This document shows, piece by piece, positions 1-5,884 of a stretch of DNA of 7,295 nt. The notes under the pieces were generated by a model. It saw only the letters and a program-made list of their open reading frames with translations, made no database searches and had not been told where the DNA came from. The position numbers and the translations under genes are program-made. How positions within the stretch are numbered: position 1 is the first letter of the stretch; every line of letters begins with the position of its first letter. The stretch comes from an uncultured Eubacteriales bacterium (lineage in GTDB: Bacteria; Bacillota; Clostridia; Monoglobales; Monoglobaceae): positions 1 to 7,295 of the forward strand of contig URTH01000085.1 in NCBI GenBank assembly GCA_900550775.1, read 5' to 3'.

Positions 1-1
1 C

Positions 2-937
2 AACCCGAAATACACCTACATGGCGATTGACGGTGTGGAAAACTGTATGGCTGCGCTGCGCGAGATCGAAAACGGAAACGTGCACCACTGCTTTATTGAG
101 ATGTCGGCCTGTGCCGGCAGCTGCATCGGCGGCCCGGTCATGGAAAAATTTCACCGTTCACCGGTGCGGGATTATCAGGCGGTTGCTGACTTTGCCGGTG
201 CGCGTGACTTTGCCGTTGCACAGCCGGACGCGCTGGCGCTGCGCAAAACCTTTACCATGATTGAGCGCAGACTCCAGCCGCCGACCGAACAGGAAATCGG
301 CGAGATTTTGCGCCAGATGGGAAAATTCAAGCCGGCGGACGAGTTAAACTGCGGCTCCTGCGGCTATAACACCTGCCGTGAAAAGGCGGTTGCCATCTAC
401 CAGGGCAAGGCGGAGATTTCGATGTGTCTGCCGTACCTTAAGGATAAGGCGGAGAGCTTTTCGGACAACATTGTCAACAATACGCCAAACGGCCTGATGG
501 TGCTGAACGAAAAGCTGGAGGTGCAGCAGATCAACACGGCGGCGATGCGGATGATGCATATCCGAAGCATCCACGATATCCTGGGCGATCAGGTGGTGCG
601 CATCCTAGATCCGACCCTGTTTATGCGCGTGTTGGAGAGCGGAAGAAGCGTCAGAAACAAACGGGTCTACCTTGCCGAGTACGAGCGGTATGTTGAGCAG
701 ACCATCGTCTATGACAAGGACTACCGCCTTTTAATCTGCATTATGCGCGACATCACCGATGAGGAAAACCAGAGAGAGCGCAAGGAGGACATCAGCCGGC
801 AGACCGTGGAGATTGCCGACAAGGTGGTTGACAAGCAGATGCGGATTGTGCAGGAGATCGCCTCGCTTTTGGGTGAAACGGCGGCCGAGACCAAGATTGC
901 GCTCACCAAGCTAAAGGAGACGATTGCGGATGAATAA
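2..937 (+). CDS. hydS: HydS-like sensory [FeFe]-hydrogenase with PAS domain, 5'-truncated
   Basis: Only the last 311 residues are present; the frame is open to the left edge, so the ATG at 20 is internal. Fragment residues 34-44 (MSACAGSCIGG) are the third H-cluster motif, with ligand-type Cys37 and Cys41. Residues 117-142 form a Fe4S domain (CxxCGYxxC, later Cys142). A PAS domain covers about 152-250, followed by a charged helical or coiled-coil tail to 311. There is no kinase, HTH or cyclase output domain. Known: group C [FeFe]-hydrogenases with PAS domains are putative H2 or redox sensors, and in Ruminococcus albus HydS is linked to hydA2 and a phosphatase gene. Inferred: the tail signals to the overlapping downstream phosphatase. 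Motifs L1 and L2 lie outside the window, so the Cys-to-Ala change often seen in sensory enzymes cannot be checked. The family call is firm; the sensory role is inferred. Confidence 0.85.
   Translation, partial: NPKYTYMAIDGVENCMAALREIENGNVHHCFIEMSACAGSCIGGPVMEKFHRSPVRDYQAVADFAGARDFAVAQPDALALRKTFTMIERRLQPPTEQEIGEILRQMGKFKPADELNCGSCGYNTCREKAVAIYQGKAEISMCLPYLKDKAESFSDNIVNNTPNGLMVLNEKLEVQQINTAAMRMMHIRSIHDILGDQVVRILDPTLFMRVLESGRSVRNKRVYLAEYERYVEQTIVYDKDYRLLICIMRDITDEENQRERKEDISRQTVEIADKVVDKQMRIVQEIASLLGETAAETKIALTKLKETIADE
913..920 (+). promoter_or_regulatory. RBS of the phosphatase gene, inside the hydS 3' end
   Basis: AAAGGAGA lies 9 nt before the ATG at 930 and too close to the in-frame TTG at 924. 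It therefore favours ATG 930 as the start. It lies within hydS coding sequence, consistent with translational coupling. Confidence 0.75.
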
Positions 938-2102
938 TTTGTGCGCGGACATTGGATATAAAAGCATTAACCATGAGGGTGAGCAGCTTTGCGGCGACCA
1001 CGTGGACGTGGTGGAGCAGGGCGAAAATTCGACCGTGATTGTCCTGGCGGACGGCCTGGGCAGCGGCGTTAAGGCAAGTATTTTATCCACCCTGACCTCA
1101 AAGATTATCTCAACCATGATGGCGGAGGGCTTGTCGATCGAAGAATGCGTCTCGACCATTGCGGCGGCGCTGCCGATTTGCAGCGTGCGCGGCGTGGCGT
1201 ATTCCACCTTTACCATTATCCATCTGGTTGACAACGTGCGCGCCGAATTGATCCAGTATGACAATCCGCAGGTGATTTTGTTTCGGGATTATCAGAACTA
1301 TGACTATCCCAAGACCGAAAAGAACATCGGCGGTAAAACGGTGTACCAGTCGGTGATTGACTTAAAGGAGAACGACATCTTTGTCGCGATGAGCGACGGC
1401 TGTCCCCATGCCGGGATCGGGATTGCCTATAACTTTGGCTGGAAACGGGAGGACATCATCGACTATCTAGAGCCGCTGACCGTCAACGATTTTACGGCCA
1501 AGACCCTGGCGACCATTTTGGTGGACGAGTGCAACAAGCTCTACGGCGAAAAGCCGGGCGATGACGCGACCGCCTGCGTGGTTCGGGTGCGGCGGCGTGC
1601 GCCGGTCAACCTTTTATTCGGGCCGCCGTCCAACCGTGACGACGCGGATCGCATGATGTCGCTGTTCTTCTCCAAGGAGGGCAAGCACATCGTCTGCGGC
1701 GGTACCACCTCGTCCATCGCGGCCAAATACCTCGGCAAAAAGGTCATACCGAGCCTGAATTTTGAGGATCCGGAGATTCCGCCGATTGCGGAGATTGAGG
1801 GCGTGGATCTGGTGACCGAGGGCGTGATTACGGTCAATAAGGTGTTGGAATATGCCAAGGACTATCTAAAGAGCAACGAGAGTTATACGCATTGGGGCTA
1901 CAAGCGTGACGGCGCGTCGCTGATTTCGAGAATGCTGTTTGAAGAGGCGACCGACATCAACTTTTACGTTGGCCGGGCGGTGAACCCGGCACACCAGAAT
2001 CCGGATCTGCCGATCAACTTTAATATCAAGATGAACCTGGTCGAGGAGCTTTCGCAGTGCTTAAAAGAGATGGGAAAGCGGATCAAGGTGAGCTATTTTT
2101 AA
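930..2102 (+). CDS. SpoIIE/PP2C-type serine/threonine phosphatase with extra C-terminal domain
   Basis: Predicted metal-dependent phosphatase (PPM/SpoIIE fold) of 390 residues, cytosolic, with no membrane segment. Metal-binding signatures in order are GD at 22-23, ADGLGSG at 40-46 (Asp41), SDG at 155-157 (Asp156) and GDDAT at 210-214 (Asp211, Asp212), all intact, so activity is likely. The catalytic domain ends near residue 222. A further segment of about 165 residues follows, containing CGGTTSS (256-262) and VDLVTEGVIT (292-301); I do not recognise it as a named domain. The start is ATG 930, set by the RBS at 913-920. The upstream TTG at 924 would add only two residues. The gene overlaps hydS by 8 nt (ATGAATAA), so the two are probably made together as sensor and effector. 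Known: SpoIIE/RsbU-type phosphatases usually dephosphorylate anti-anti-sigma-like proteins. No such substrate or kinase gene is in the window, so the target is unknown. Confidence 0.85.
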   Translation: MNNLCADIGYKSINHEGEQLCGDHVDVVEQGENSTVIVLADGLGSGVKASILSTLTSKIISTMMAEGLSIEECVSTIAAALPICSVRGVAYSTFTIIHLVDNVRAELIQYDNPQVILFRDYQNYDYPKTEKNIGGKTVYQSVIDLKENDIFVAMSDGCPHAGIGIAYNFGWKREDIIDYLEPLTVNDFTAKTLATILVDECNKLYGEKPGDDATACVVRVRRRAPVNLLFGPPSNRDDADRMMSLFFSKEGKHIVCGGTTSSIAAKYLGKKVIPSLNFEDPEIPPIAEIEGVDLVTEGVITVNKVLEYAKDYLKSNESYTHWGYKRDGASLISRMLFEEATDINFYVGRAVNPAHQNPDLPINFNIKMNLVEELSQCLKEMGKRIKVSYF

Positions 2103-2179
2103 AACCTGTTTCGGTCAGGAAATTTTGAAAAGATTTCGTTTTCGGCGGACGTCTTGCCGGGACAGCGATGCAAAAAGAT

Positions 2180-2197
2180 TGTGATTTTTCAATTACA
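2180..2197. promoter_or_regulatory. Imperfect palindrome, possible operator
   Basis: TGTGATT and AATTACA flank a 4-nt centre, with 6 of 7 arm positions complementary. The composition recalls CRP/FNR or Rex half-sites, but the spacing fits neither consensus well. It lies about 50 nt before the hydrogenase start, where an operator could act. It may be chance in an AT-rich stretch. Confidence 0.2.
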
Positions 2198-2227
2198 GGG
2201 CATATCGGGCTTGATTCCCGTGTGTCT

Positions 2228-2239
2228 AAGGGAGAAGGG
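2228..2239 (+). promoter_or_regulatory. RBS of the hydrogenase gene
   Basis: AAGGGAGAAGGG is a long purine-rich Shine-Dalgarno sequence ending 7 nt before ATG 2247. It supports that start and strong initiation. Confidence 0.75.
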
Positions 2240-2246
2240 TTAAGAA

Positions 2247-3671
2247 ATGCGAAAATTTGATACCAAGGTACAGCATTTAAAATACAAGGTGCTGCGTGAA
2301 GTGGCACGGCATGCCTGGGCGGACACGCTGCTGGAAAACGTGCTGAATATTCCCAAGGAAATCGTACCGGGCAACACCCCGACCATGCGCTGCTGCGTGT
2401 ATAAGGAGCGTGCCATTTTGGCCGAGCGCGTGCGGCTTGCCATGGGCGGCGATCAGGAAAATCCCAACGTGATCGAGGTCATTGAGATCGCGTGCGACGA
2501 ATGCCCGATGGGCGGCTATGAGGTAACCAACGCGTGCCGCGGCTGCCTTGCCCACCGCTGCGAGGACGTCTGCCGCCGCGGTGCGATTTCGTTTGATCAC
2601 CATCACGTGGCGCATATCGACAAGTCGAAGTGCGTGGGCTGCGGCGCCTGTGCCAGAGTTTGCCCGTTTACGGCGATTGTTAACCGCAAGCGCCCCTGTC
2701 AGAACGCATGTAAAATCAAGGCGATCTCGATGAACGAGACCATGGCGGCGACCATTGACAACGACAAGTGCATTGCCTGCGGCGCCTGTGTGTACCAGTG
2801 TCCGTTCGGGGCGCTGACCGATAAATCGTTTATCCTAGACTGCATCGACTTTATCAAAAAGAGCGAAAATAACCAAAAATATAAGGTATACGCCCTGGTC
2901 GCACCGTCGATTTCCAGCCAGTTTACCTATGCAAAGCTGGGTCAGGTGATACGGGGACTGAAAGAGCTTGGCTTTTATACCGTGATCGAGGCCGCGCTCG
3001 GCGCCGACATGGTGGCGTATGCGGAATCGAAGGAGCTGACCGAAAAGGGATTTTTAACCAGCTCCTGCTGCCCGGCGTTTGTGGACTATGTGCATAAAAA
3101 CTTTCCGGATTTGGTGCCGATGATCTCACACAATCTGTCCCCGATGGCAACGCTTGCAAAATATATCAAGGAGCGGGACGAAAACGTCAAGATCGTCTTT
3201 ATCGGGCCGTGTACCGCCAAGAAGATGGAGGTACAAAAGGAGGAAGTGCGCCCTTATGTGGACGCCTGTCTCACCTTTGAGGAGTTGCAGGCGCTCTTTG
3301 ACAGCCGCGACATCGATATCACCGCGCTTGAGGAGGACGTACTGGATAACGCGTCCTACTTTGGCCGCATCTTTGCGCGAAGCGGCGGTCTTTCCGACGC
3401 GGTAAAGCAAGGACTTATTGAACACGGCGCGGAGGACTTTGTGCTAAAGGCGGTGGCGTGTGACGGGATCGAGGCCTGCCGCACCGCGCTGCTTAAAAAG
3501 AGCAAGAATCTGCTGGACGCAAACTTTATTGAGGGCATGGCCTGTGTGGGCGGCTGCATCGGCGGCGCCGGCTGCCTGACCCACGGCGAGAAGAATAAGT
3601 CAGAGGTAGATAAATACGGCAACGAGGCGCTGGAAAAGACAATCGGGGATGCCATTTCCCAGCTAAAATAA
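2247..3671 (+). CDS. hydA2: Monomeric ferredoxin-type [FeFe] hydrogenase (group B / HydA2-like)
   Basis: A 474-residue [FeFe] hydrogenase predicted to catalyse reversible H2 formation with reduced ferredoxin in the cytosol. The H-cluster motifs are SSCCPAF (272-278), GPCTAKKME (320-328) and MACVGGCIGG (431-440), giving ligand cysteines 275, 322, 433 and 437. The proton-relay residues appear intact by comparison with the clostridial enzyme: Cys274, Glu260, Glu263 and Ser298. Two ferredoxin-type motifs (C129-132-135-139 and C175-178-181-185) lie before the catalytic domain. Further cysteines at 83/86, 97/100/105/109 and 151/155 suggest one or two extra clusters. No NADH- or flavin-binding domain is present, so an electron-bifurcating subunit is unlikely. 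Oddities are Gly320 where many group A enzymes have Met, and Cys443 where group A has Gln. The gene follows hydS and the phosphatase, fitting an H2-regulated hydrogenase, and ends directly in a strong terminator. The subgroup and symbol come from memory of the family, not a search. Confidence 0.9.
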   Translation: MRKFDTKVQHLKYKVLREVARHAWADTLLENVLNIPKEIVPGNTPTMRCCVYKERAILAERVRLAMGGDQENPNVIEVIEIACDECPMGGYEVTNACRGCLAHRCEDVCRRGAISFDHHHVAHIDKSKCVGCGACARVCPFTAIVNRKRPCQNACKIKAISMNETMAATIDNDKCIACGACVYQCPFGALTDKSFILDCIDFIKKSENNQKYKVYALVAPSISSQFTYAKLGQVIRGLKELGFYTVIEAALGADMVAYAESKELTEKGFLTSSCCPAFVDYVHKNFPDLVPMISHNLSPMATLAKYIKERDENVKIVFIGPCTAKKMEVQKEEVRPYVDACLTFEELQALFDSRDIDITALEEDVLDNASYFGRIFARSGGLSDAVKQGLIEHGAEDFVLKAVACDGIEACRTALLKKSKNLLDANFIEGMACVGGCIGGAGCLTHGEKNKSEVDKYGNEALEKTIGDAISQLK

Positions 3672-3712
3672 AAAAAGGACGGGAAAACCAATGCGGTTTT
3701 CCCGTCCTTTTT
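3672..3712. terminator. Bidirectional rho-independent terminator
   Basis: The arms 3672-3689 and 3695-3712 are perfectly complementary over 18 bp, around a 5-nt loop (AATGC). The GC-rich core GGACGGG pairs with CCCGTCC. T-runs follow the core on both strands, so it can stop the hydrogenase transcript and the convergent thioesterase transcript. The hydrogenase stop codon abuts it, and the thioesterase stop (3711-3713) overlaps its right arm. Confidence 0.92.
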
Positions 3713-4197
3713 AAAATCCTTCTTTGCGGCGCTGTCTGCGCAGTTCCTGGCGGCGTTCGCCGGCCTCCCATTCCTCACGTTCCTCTCTGGTGATGGGAAT
3801 CAGGCGCGGCACCCTGGTCGGATGCTCGTTTTCGTCTAAGGCGACCATCACGATGTAGGCGGTGTTAATCAGCCGGTGCGTACCGTCCAGGCTCTCGACA
3901 TAGGTTTTGACGCAGACCTCCATCGAGGTCGTCCCCACGTGAGTCAGCGTTCCCGTCAGCAGTACGGTGTCATTGGCGTAGGCCGGCCCTTTGAATTGCA
4001 GACTGTCAATGGCGGCCGTGGTGACATTCTTTCCGGAATGCCGCCGTGCGACAATGGCAGCCACCACGTCAATCCATTCCAGCAGCTGGCCGCCGAAGAG
4101 GCGGTTGTAGCCGTTGATGCTGGATAAATTTAAGATTTGCAGCTGCTCGGTATAAGAATCCGTATTTTCCGTTTTCTTCTTTGGTGCTTGCGCTCAA
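3711..4197 (-). CDS. Acyl-CoA thioesterase (hotdog fold, YkhA/YciA-like), frameshifted near its N-terminus
   Basis: Predicted to hydrolyse acyl-CoA thioesters. The thioesterase frame is open from 4193 to 3711 and reads NGYNRLFGGQLLEWID, the family's conserved N-terminal motif, then VDSL-like and TSMEV-like strands, NTAYIVMVALDE, and a charged helical tail. That frame has no ATG, GTG or TTG before the GTG at 4067, which would remove the conserved LFGG helix. The good Shine-Dalgarno (AGGAGG, 4205-4210) instead serves TTG 4197, which lies one frame off and reaches TGA after about 42 codons. The span of 487 nt is 162 codons plus one base, so removing one base, probably from an A-run (minus strand) between about 4184 and 4164, restores a normal protein of about 161 residues. 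This is a sequencing error or a genuine disabling mutation. It is the last gene of the minus-strand set, 55 nt after the QueG-like gene. The family is fairly sure; the substrate is unknown. Confidence 0.8.
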
Positions 4198-4204
4198 TGC
4201 GAAT

Positions 4205-4210
4205 CCTCCT
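4205..4210 (-). promoter_or_regulatory. RBS of the thioesterase, fixes a TTG start
   Basis: AGGAGG on the minus strand lies 7 nt before TTG 4197. This is the only well-placed start signal for the thioesterase and the main evidence that its reading frame has been shifted by one base. Confidence 0.7.
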
Positions 4211-4252
4211 GTTCTTCTGTGATACAAATTTTCTGATTCAATCCCTGTCGCG

Positions 4253-4939
4253 TCAATCCCTATCGGGATCTGTGGCGGAATGTATCTGCCCTTTCGGACA
4301 GACGCGCATACAAATACCGCAGACCGAGCCGCGGCCGATGCGCTGAAATTCCCGTTTCATGTAGTCGCTGCACGCCTTGGCGTCTAAAATGACGTCCCGA
4401 TTGTCGCCGCTGTGCCATAGCTTACCCGTGATGGCCATGGCCGGACAGGCCGCCGCGCAAAGACGGCAGCTGCCGCAGGGACAGGACGGCGTTTTAAAAT
4501 CCTCCGCCGCCGGGTAATCGGTCAAAACAGTGCCGAGCCGCACCCTGGGGCCGTTTTGGGTTGACAAAAACAGGCCGCTCTTTCCGATGGCGCCAAGTCC
4601 GGCGCGGACGGCGGCCAGCTTGTGCGAAAAGATGCCCTGCAAGCCGTTGACGGACTGCGATGCCGGGATCGGTACATAGCGGTACCCGTCCTTTGCCAAA
4701 AGCCGTCCGCAGCGGAGCGACAACTGATCGATTAAGGCGTTGACCGCGCGGTAATGGTGAAAGTATGTATGGGTCGGCGCGCCGTCAATCTGATCGACAA
4801 TGGCGTCCGAGAGCGGCACGGTGTACGAGATGGCGTAGGAAAGCTGAAACGGGGAAGCGTCCGGCTCGATGCGGCAAAAGCCGACCTGACCGGACCCGTG
4901 CGAGAGCAAAAATTCCTCAATTTCCCGGTTTTTGTGCAT
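4253..4939 (-). CDS. Short QueG-like (epoxyqueuosine reductase-like) double [4Fe-4S] protein
   Basis: A 228-residue cytosolic protein with two [4Fe-4S] motifs near the C-terminus. The first is C155xxC158xxC161xxxC165P; the second is Cys190 with C207xxC210xxxC214P. The segment GLGAIGKSGL (114-123) and the cluster arrangement match epoxyqueuosine reductase (QueG), which reduces epoxyqueuosine to queuosine in tRNA. Full QueG proteins are usually well over 300 residues with a larger cobalamin-binding N-terminal domain and often C-terminal HEAT repeats. Both are reduced or absent here, so I do not assign queG. It could be a paralogous reductase of unknown substrate. ATG 4939 has a good RBS (TGGAGG, 4949-4954). 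The gene overlaps the recO 3' end by 23 nt, suggesting coupled translation. A 15-nt near-repeat just past the stop adds a second in-frame TGA. Confidence 0.75.
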   Translation of the reverse strand: MHKNREIEEFLLSHGSGQVGFCRIEPDASPFQLSYAISYTVPLSDAIVDQIDGAPTHTYFHHYRAVNALIDQLSLRCGRLLAKDGYRYVPIPASQSVNGLQGIFSHKLAAVRAGLGAIGKSGLFLSTQNGPRVRLGTVLTDYPAAEDFKTPSCPCGSCRLCAAACPAMAITGKLWHSGDNRDVILDAKACSDYMKREFQRIGRGSVCGICMRVCPKGQIHSATDPDRD

Positions 4940-5702
4940 GGTTTTCGTCCTCCAAAGCCCGGATGTCGTTTAAATAGTCCAGGGTTTTTAAGTGCTTTTC
5001 TAAAAATAATTCGGTACAGTATTCCCCAAGGGCGCTCAGATAGCGGAGCGAGGACGGCGGCAGCGTGAACGAAAAAACGTGCTTGTCCTCTGCACCGGCT
5101 ATGTAAGAGATCGCCTGTAAAATCGCCTTGCCGCACGCGATTCCCTCGCCGCTGTGCAAGGCCTTGCACGATTCGCAGTACGCCGCGCCATTACTTGGCA
5201 CAAACACAACCGGCTCCGGCGCGCCGCACGCGCTGCACGCGGATAGCGGCGGAAGAAGCCCCTGCAGCGATAGACTGCGAAACTCATAGGCGGCCTTGAC
5301 CTGCTCGCGCGGCTTTTTGTTATGTTCAAGCAGATACAGGGCGTTTAAAAGCAGAGAAAGCTGCTCCGGGTCGGGATGGTTTTCCTGGACGGTGGCGTTG
5401 GTGATGTCGCAGAGGTAGGCGGCATAGGCCATGTCCTCCAGCGACATTTTCAGACCGCGAAAGGTCTCGATCACCTCGGCGGCGTTGAGCTTATAAAGGC
5501 TTTTGCTGCGCCCCAAAAACAGGGTGAACTTTGCGTAACAAAAAAGCTGGGTTGCCGCCAGCATGCCGCTGCGCCCGGCGCGGACGCCGCCGGCCAGTAC
5601 CGAGACGCGGCCGCCCTCCCTGGTAATCACCGTCAGAATACGGGAGCTGTCTCCGTACTTGATTTCACGGGTGATGATGCCCGTCATTTCCACAATGCCC
5701 AA
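4917..5702 (-). CDS. recO: DNA repair protein RecO
   Basis: RecO loads RecA onto SSB-coated single-stranded DNA together with RecR and anneals complementary strands in RecFOR repair. The 261-residue length is normal for the family. The N-terminal OB-fold starts TGIITREIKYGDSSRILTV (7-25), typical of RecO. A helical domain follows, then a zinc-finger-like pair C156xxC159 and C176xxC179. TTG 5702 is preferred because GGAGG (5712-5716) lies 9 nt upstream. GTG 5693 and ATG 5687 are 18 and 24 nt from it, although ATG 5687 would still keep the whole fold. The 3' end overlaps the QueG-like gene by 23 nt. A 182-nt gap separates it from fabH upstream, so it may have its own promoter. Confidence 0.9.
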   Translation of the reverse strand: MGIVEMTGIITREIKYGDSSRILTVITREGGRVSVLAGGVRAGRSGMLAATQLFCYAKFTLFLGRSKSLYKLNAAEVIETFRGLKMSLEDMAYAAYLCDITNATVQENHPDPEQLSLLLNALYLLEHNKKPREQVKAAYEFRSLSLQGLLPPLSACSACGAPEPVVFVPSNGAAYCESCKALHSGEGIACGKAILQAISYIAGAEDKHVFSFTLPPSSLRYLSALGEYCTELFLEKHLKTLDYLNDIRALEDENHAQKPGN

Positions 5703-5711
5703 AGACGCTCC

Positions 5712-5716
5712 CCTCC
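5712..5716 (-). promoter_or_regulatory. RBS of recO, favours a TTG start
   Basis: GGAGG within a longer AGGGAGGGGAG run (minus strand) lies 9 nt before TTG 5702. It is too far from GTG 5693 or ATG 5687 to serve them well. Confidence 0.65.
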
Positions 5717-5866
5717 CTTTTTTCCATAGAATCTGTCGTATTTCCCAATCGAATCCGCCGTATTTAGCCGAAAGATGCCGAAATTTTGCCTTTTCAGGCG
5801 GGTTCGGATCGCTCTCTTTCAGCTAACCTGATGTTAGTAATCCAAGCGGTCAAATCCGCCCGGCAC

Positions 5867-5883
5867 GGGCTGCCGCGCAGCCC
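5867..5883 (-). other. Hairpin directly after fabH, possible weak terminator
   Basis: GGGCTGC and GCAGCCC pair perfectly over 7 bp around a 3-nt loop, one base after the fabH stop codon. No T-run follows on the minus strand, so it is not a classic intrinsic terminator. It could protect the 3' end or weaken read-through into recO. A second small hairpin (CTAAC/GTTAG, 5823-5837) lies further on in the same 182-nt gap; no gene is seen there. Confidence 0.4.
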
Positions 5884-5884
5884 T

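Larger units (their letters stand above)
2103..2246 (+). other. Intergenic leader before the hydrogenase gene
   Basis: This 144-nt gap separates the phosphatase and hydrogenase genes. It contains no convincing ORF and no strong terminator. It holds an imperfect palindrome (2180-2197), a weak CGGG/CCCG hairpin (2206-2220) and the ribosome binding site. A separate promoter for the hydrogenase is possible, but I found no good paired -35/-10 boxes. Confidence 0.4.

Noticed and set aside
924..929. TTG at 924 as the phosphatase start
   Set aside because: ATG 930 has the better spacing from AAAGGAGA; TTG 924 would be only 3 nt from it.
20..937. ATG at 20 as the true start of the first gene
   Set aside because: The frame is open to the left edge and the sequence begins in the middle of the H-cluster domain, so the gene is cut by the window.
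2179..2198. Rex operator before the hydrogenase
   Set aside because: The TTGTGA half-site is present, but the opposite half is not at the expected spacing; kept only as an undefined palindrome.
2206..2220. Riboswitch or attenuator in the hydrogenase leader
   Set aside because: Only a 4-bp stem was found, with no alternative pairing or T-run; the gap is too short and unstructured to support one.
4732..5169. 145-codon minus-strand frame spanning the recO/QueG-like junction
   Set aside because: It overlaps two supported genes in another frame and has the Arg/Pro-rich composition of an out-of-frame reading.
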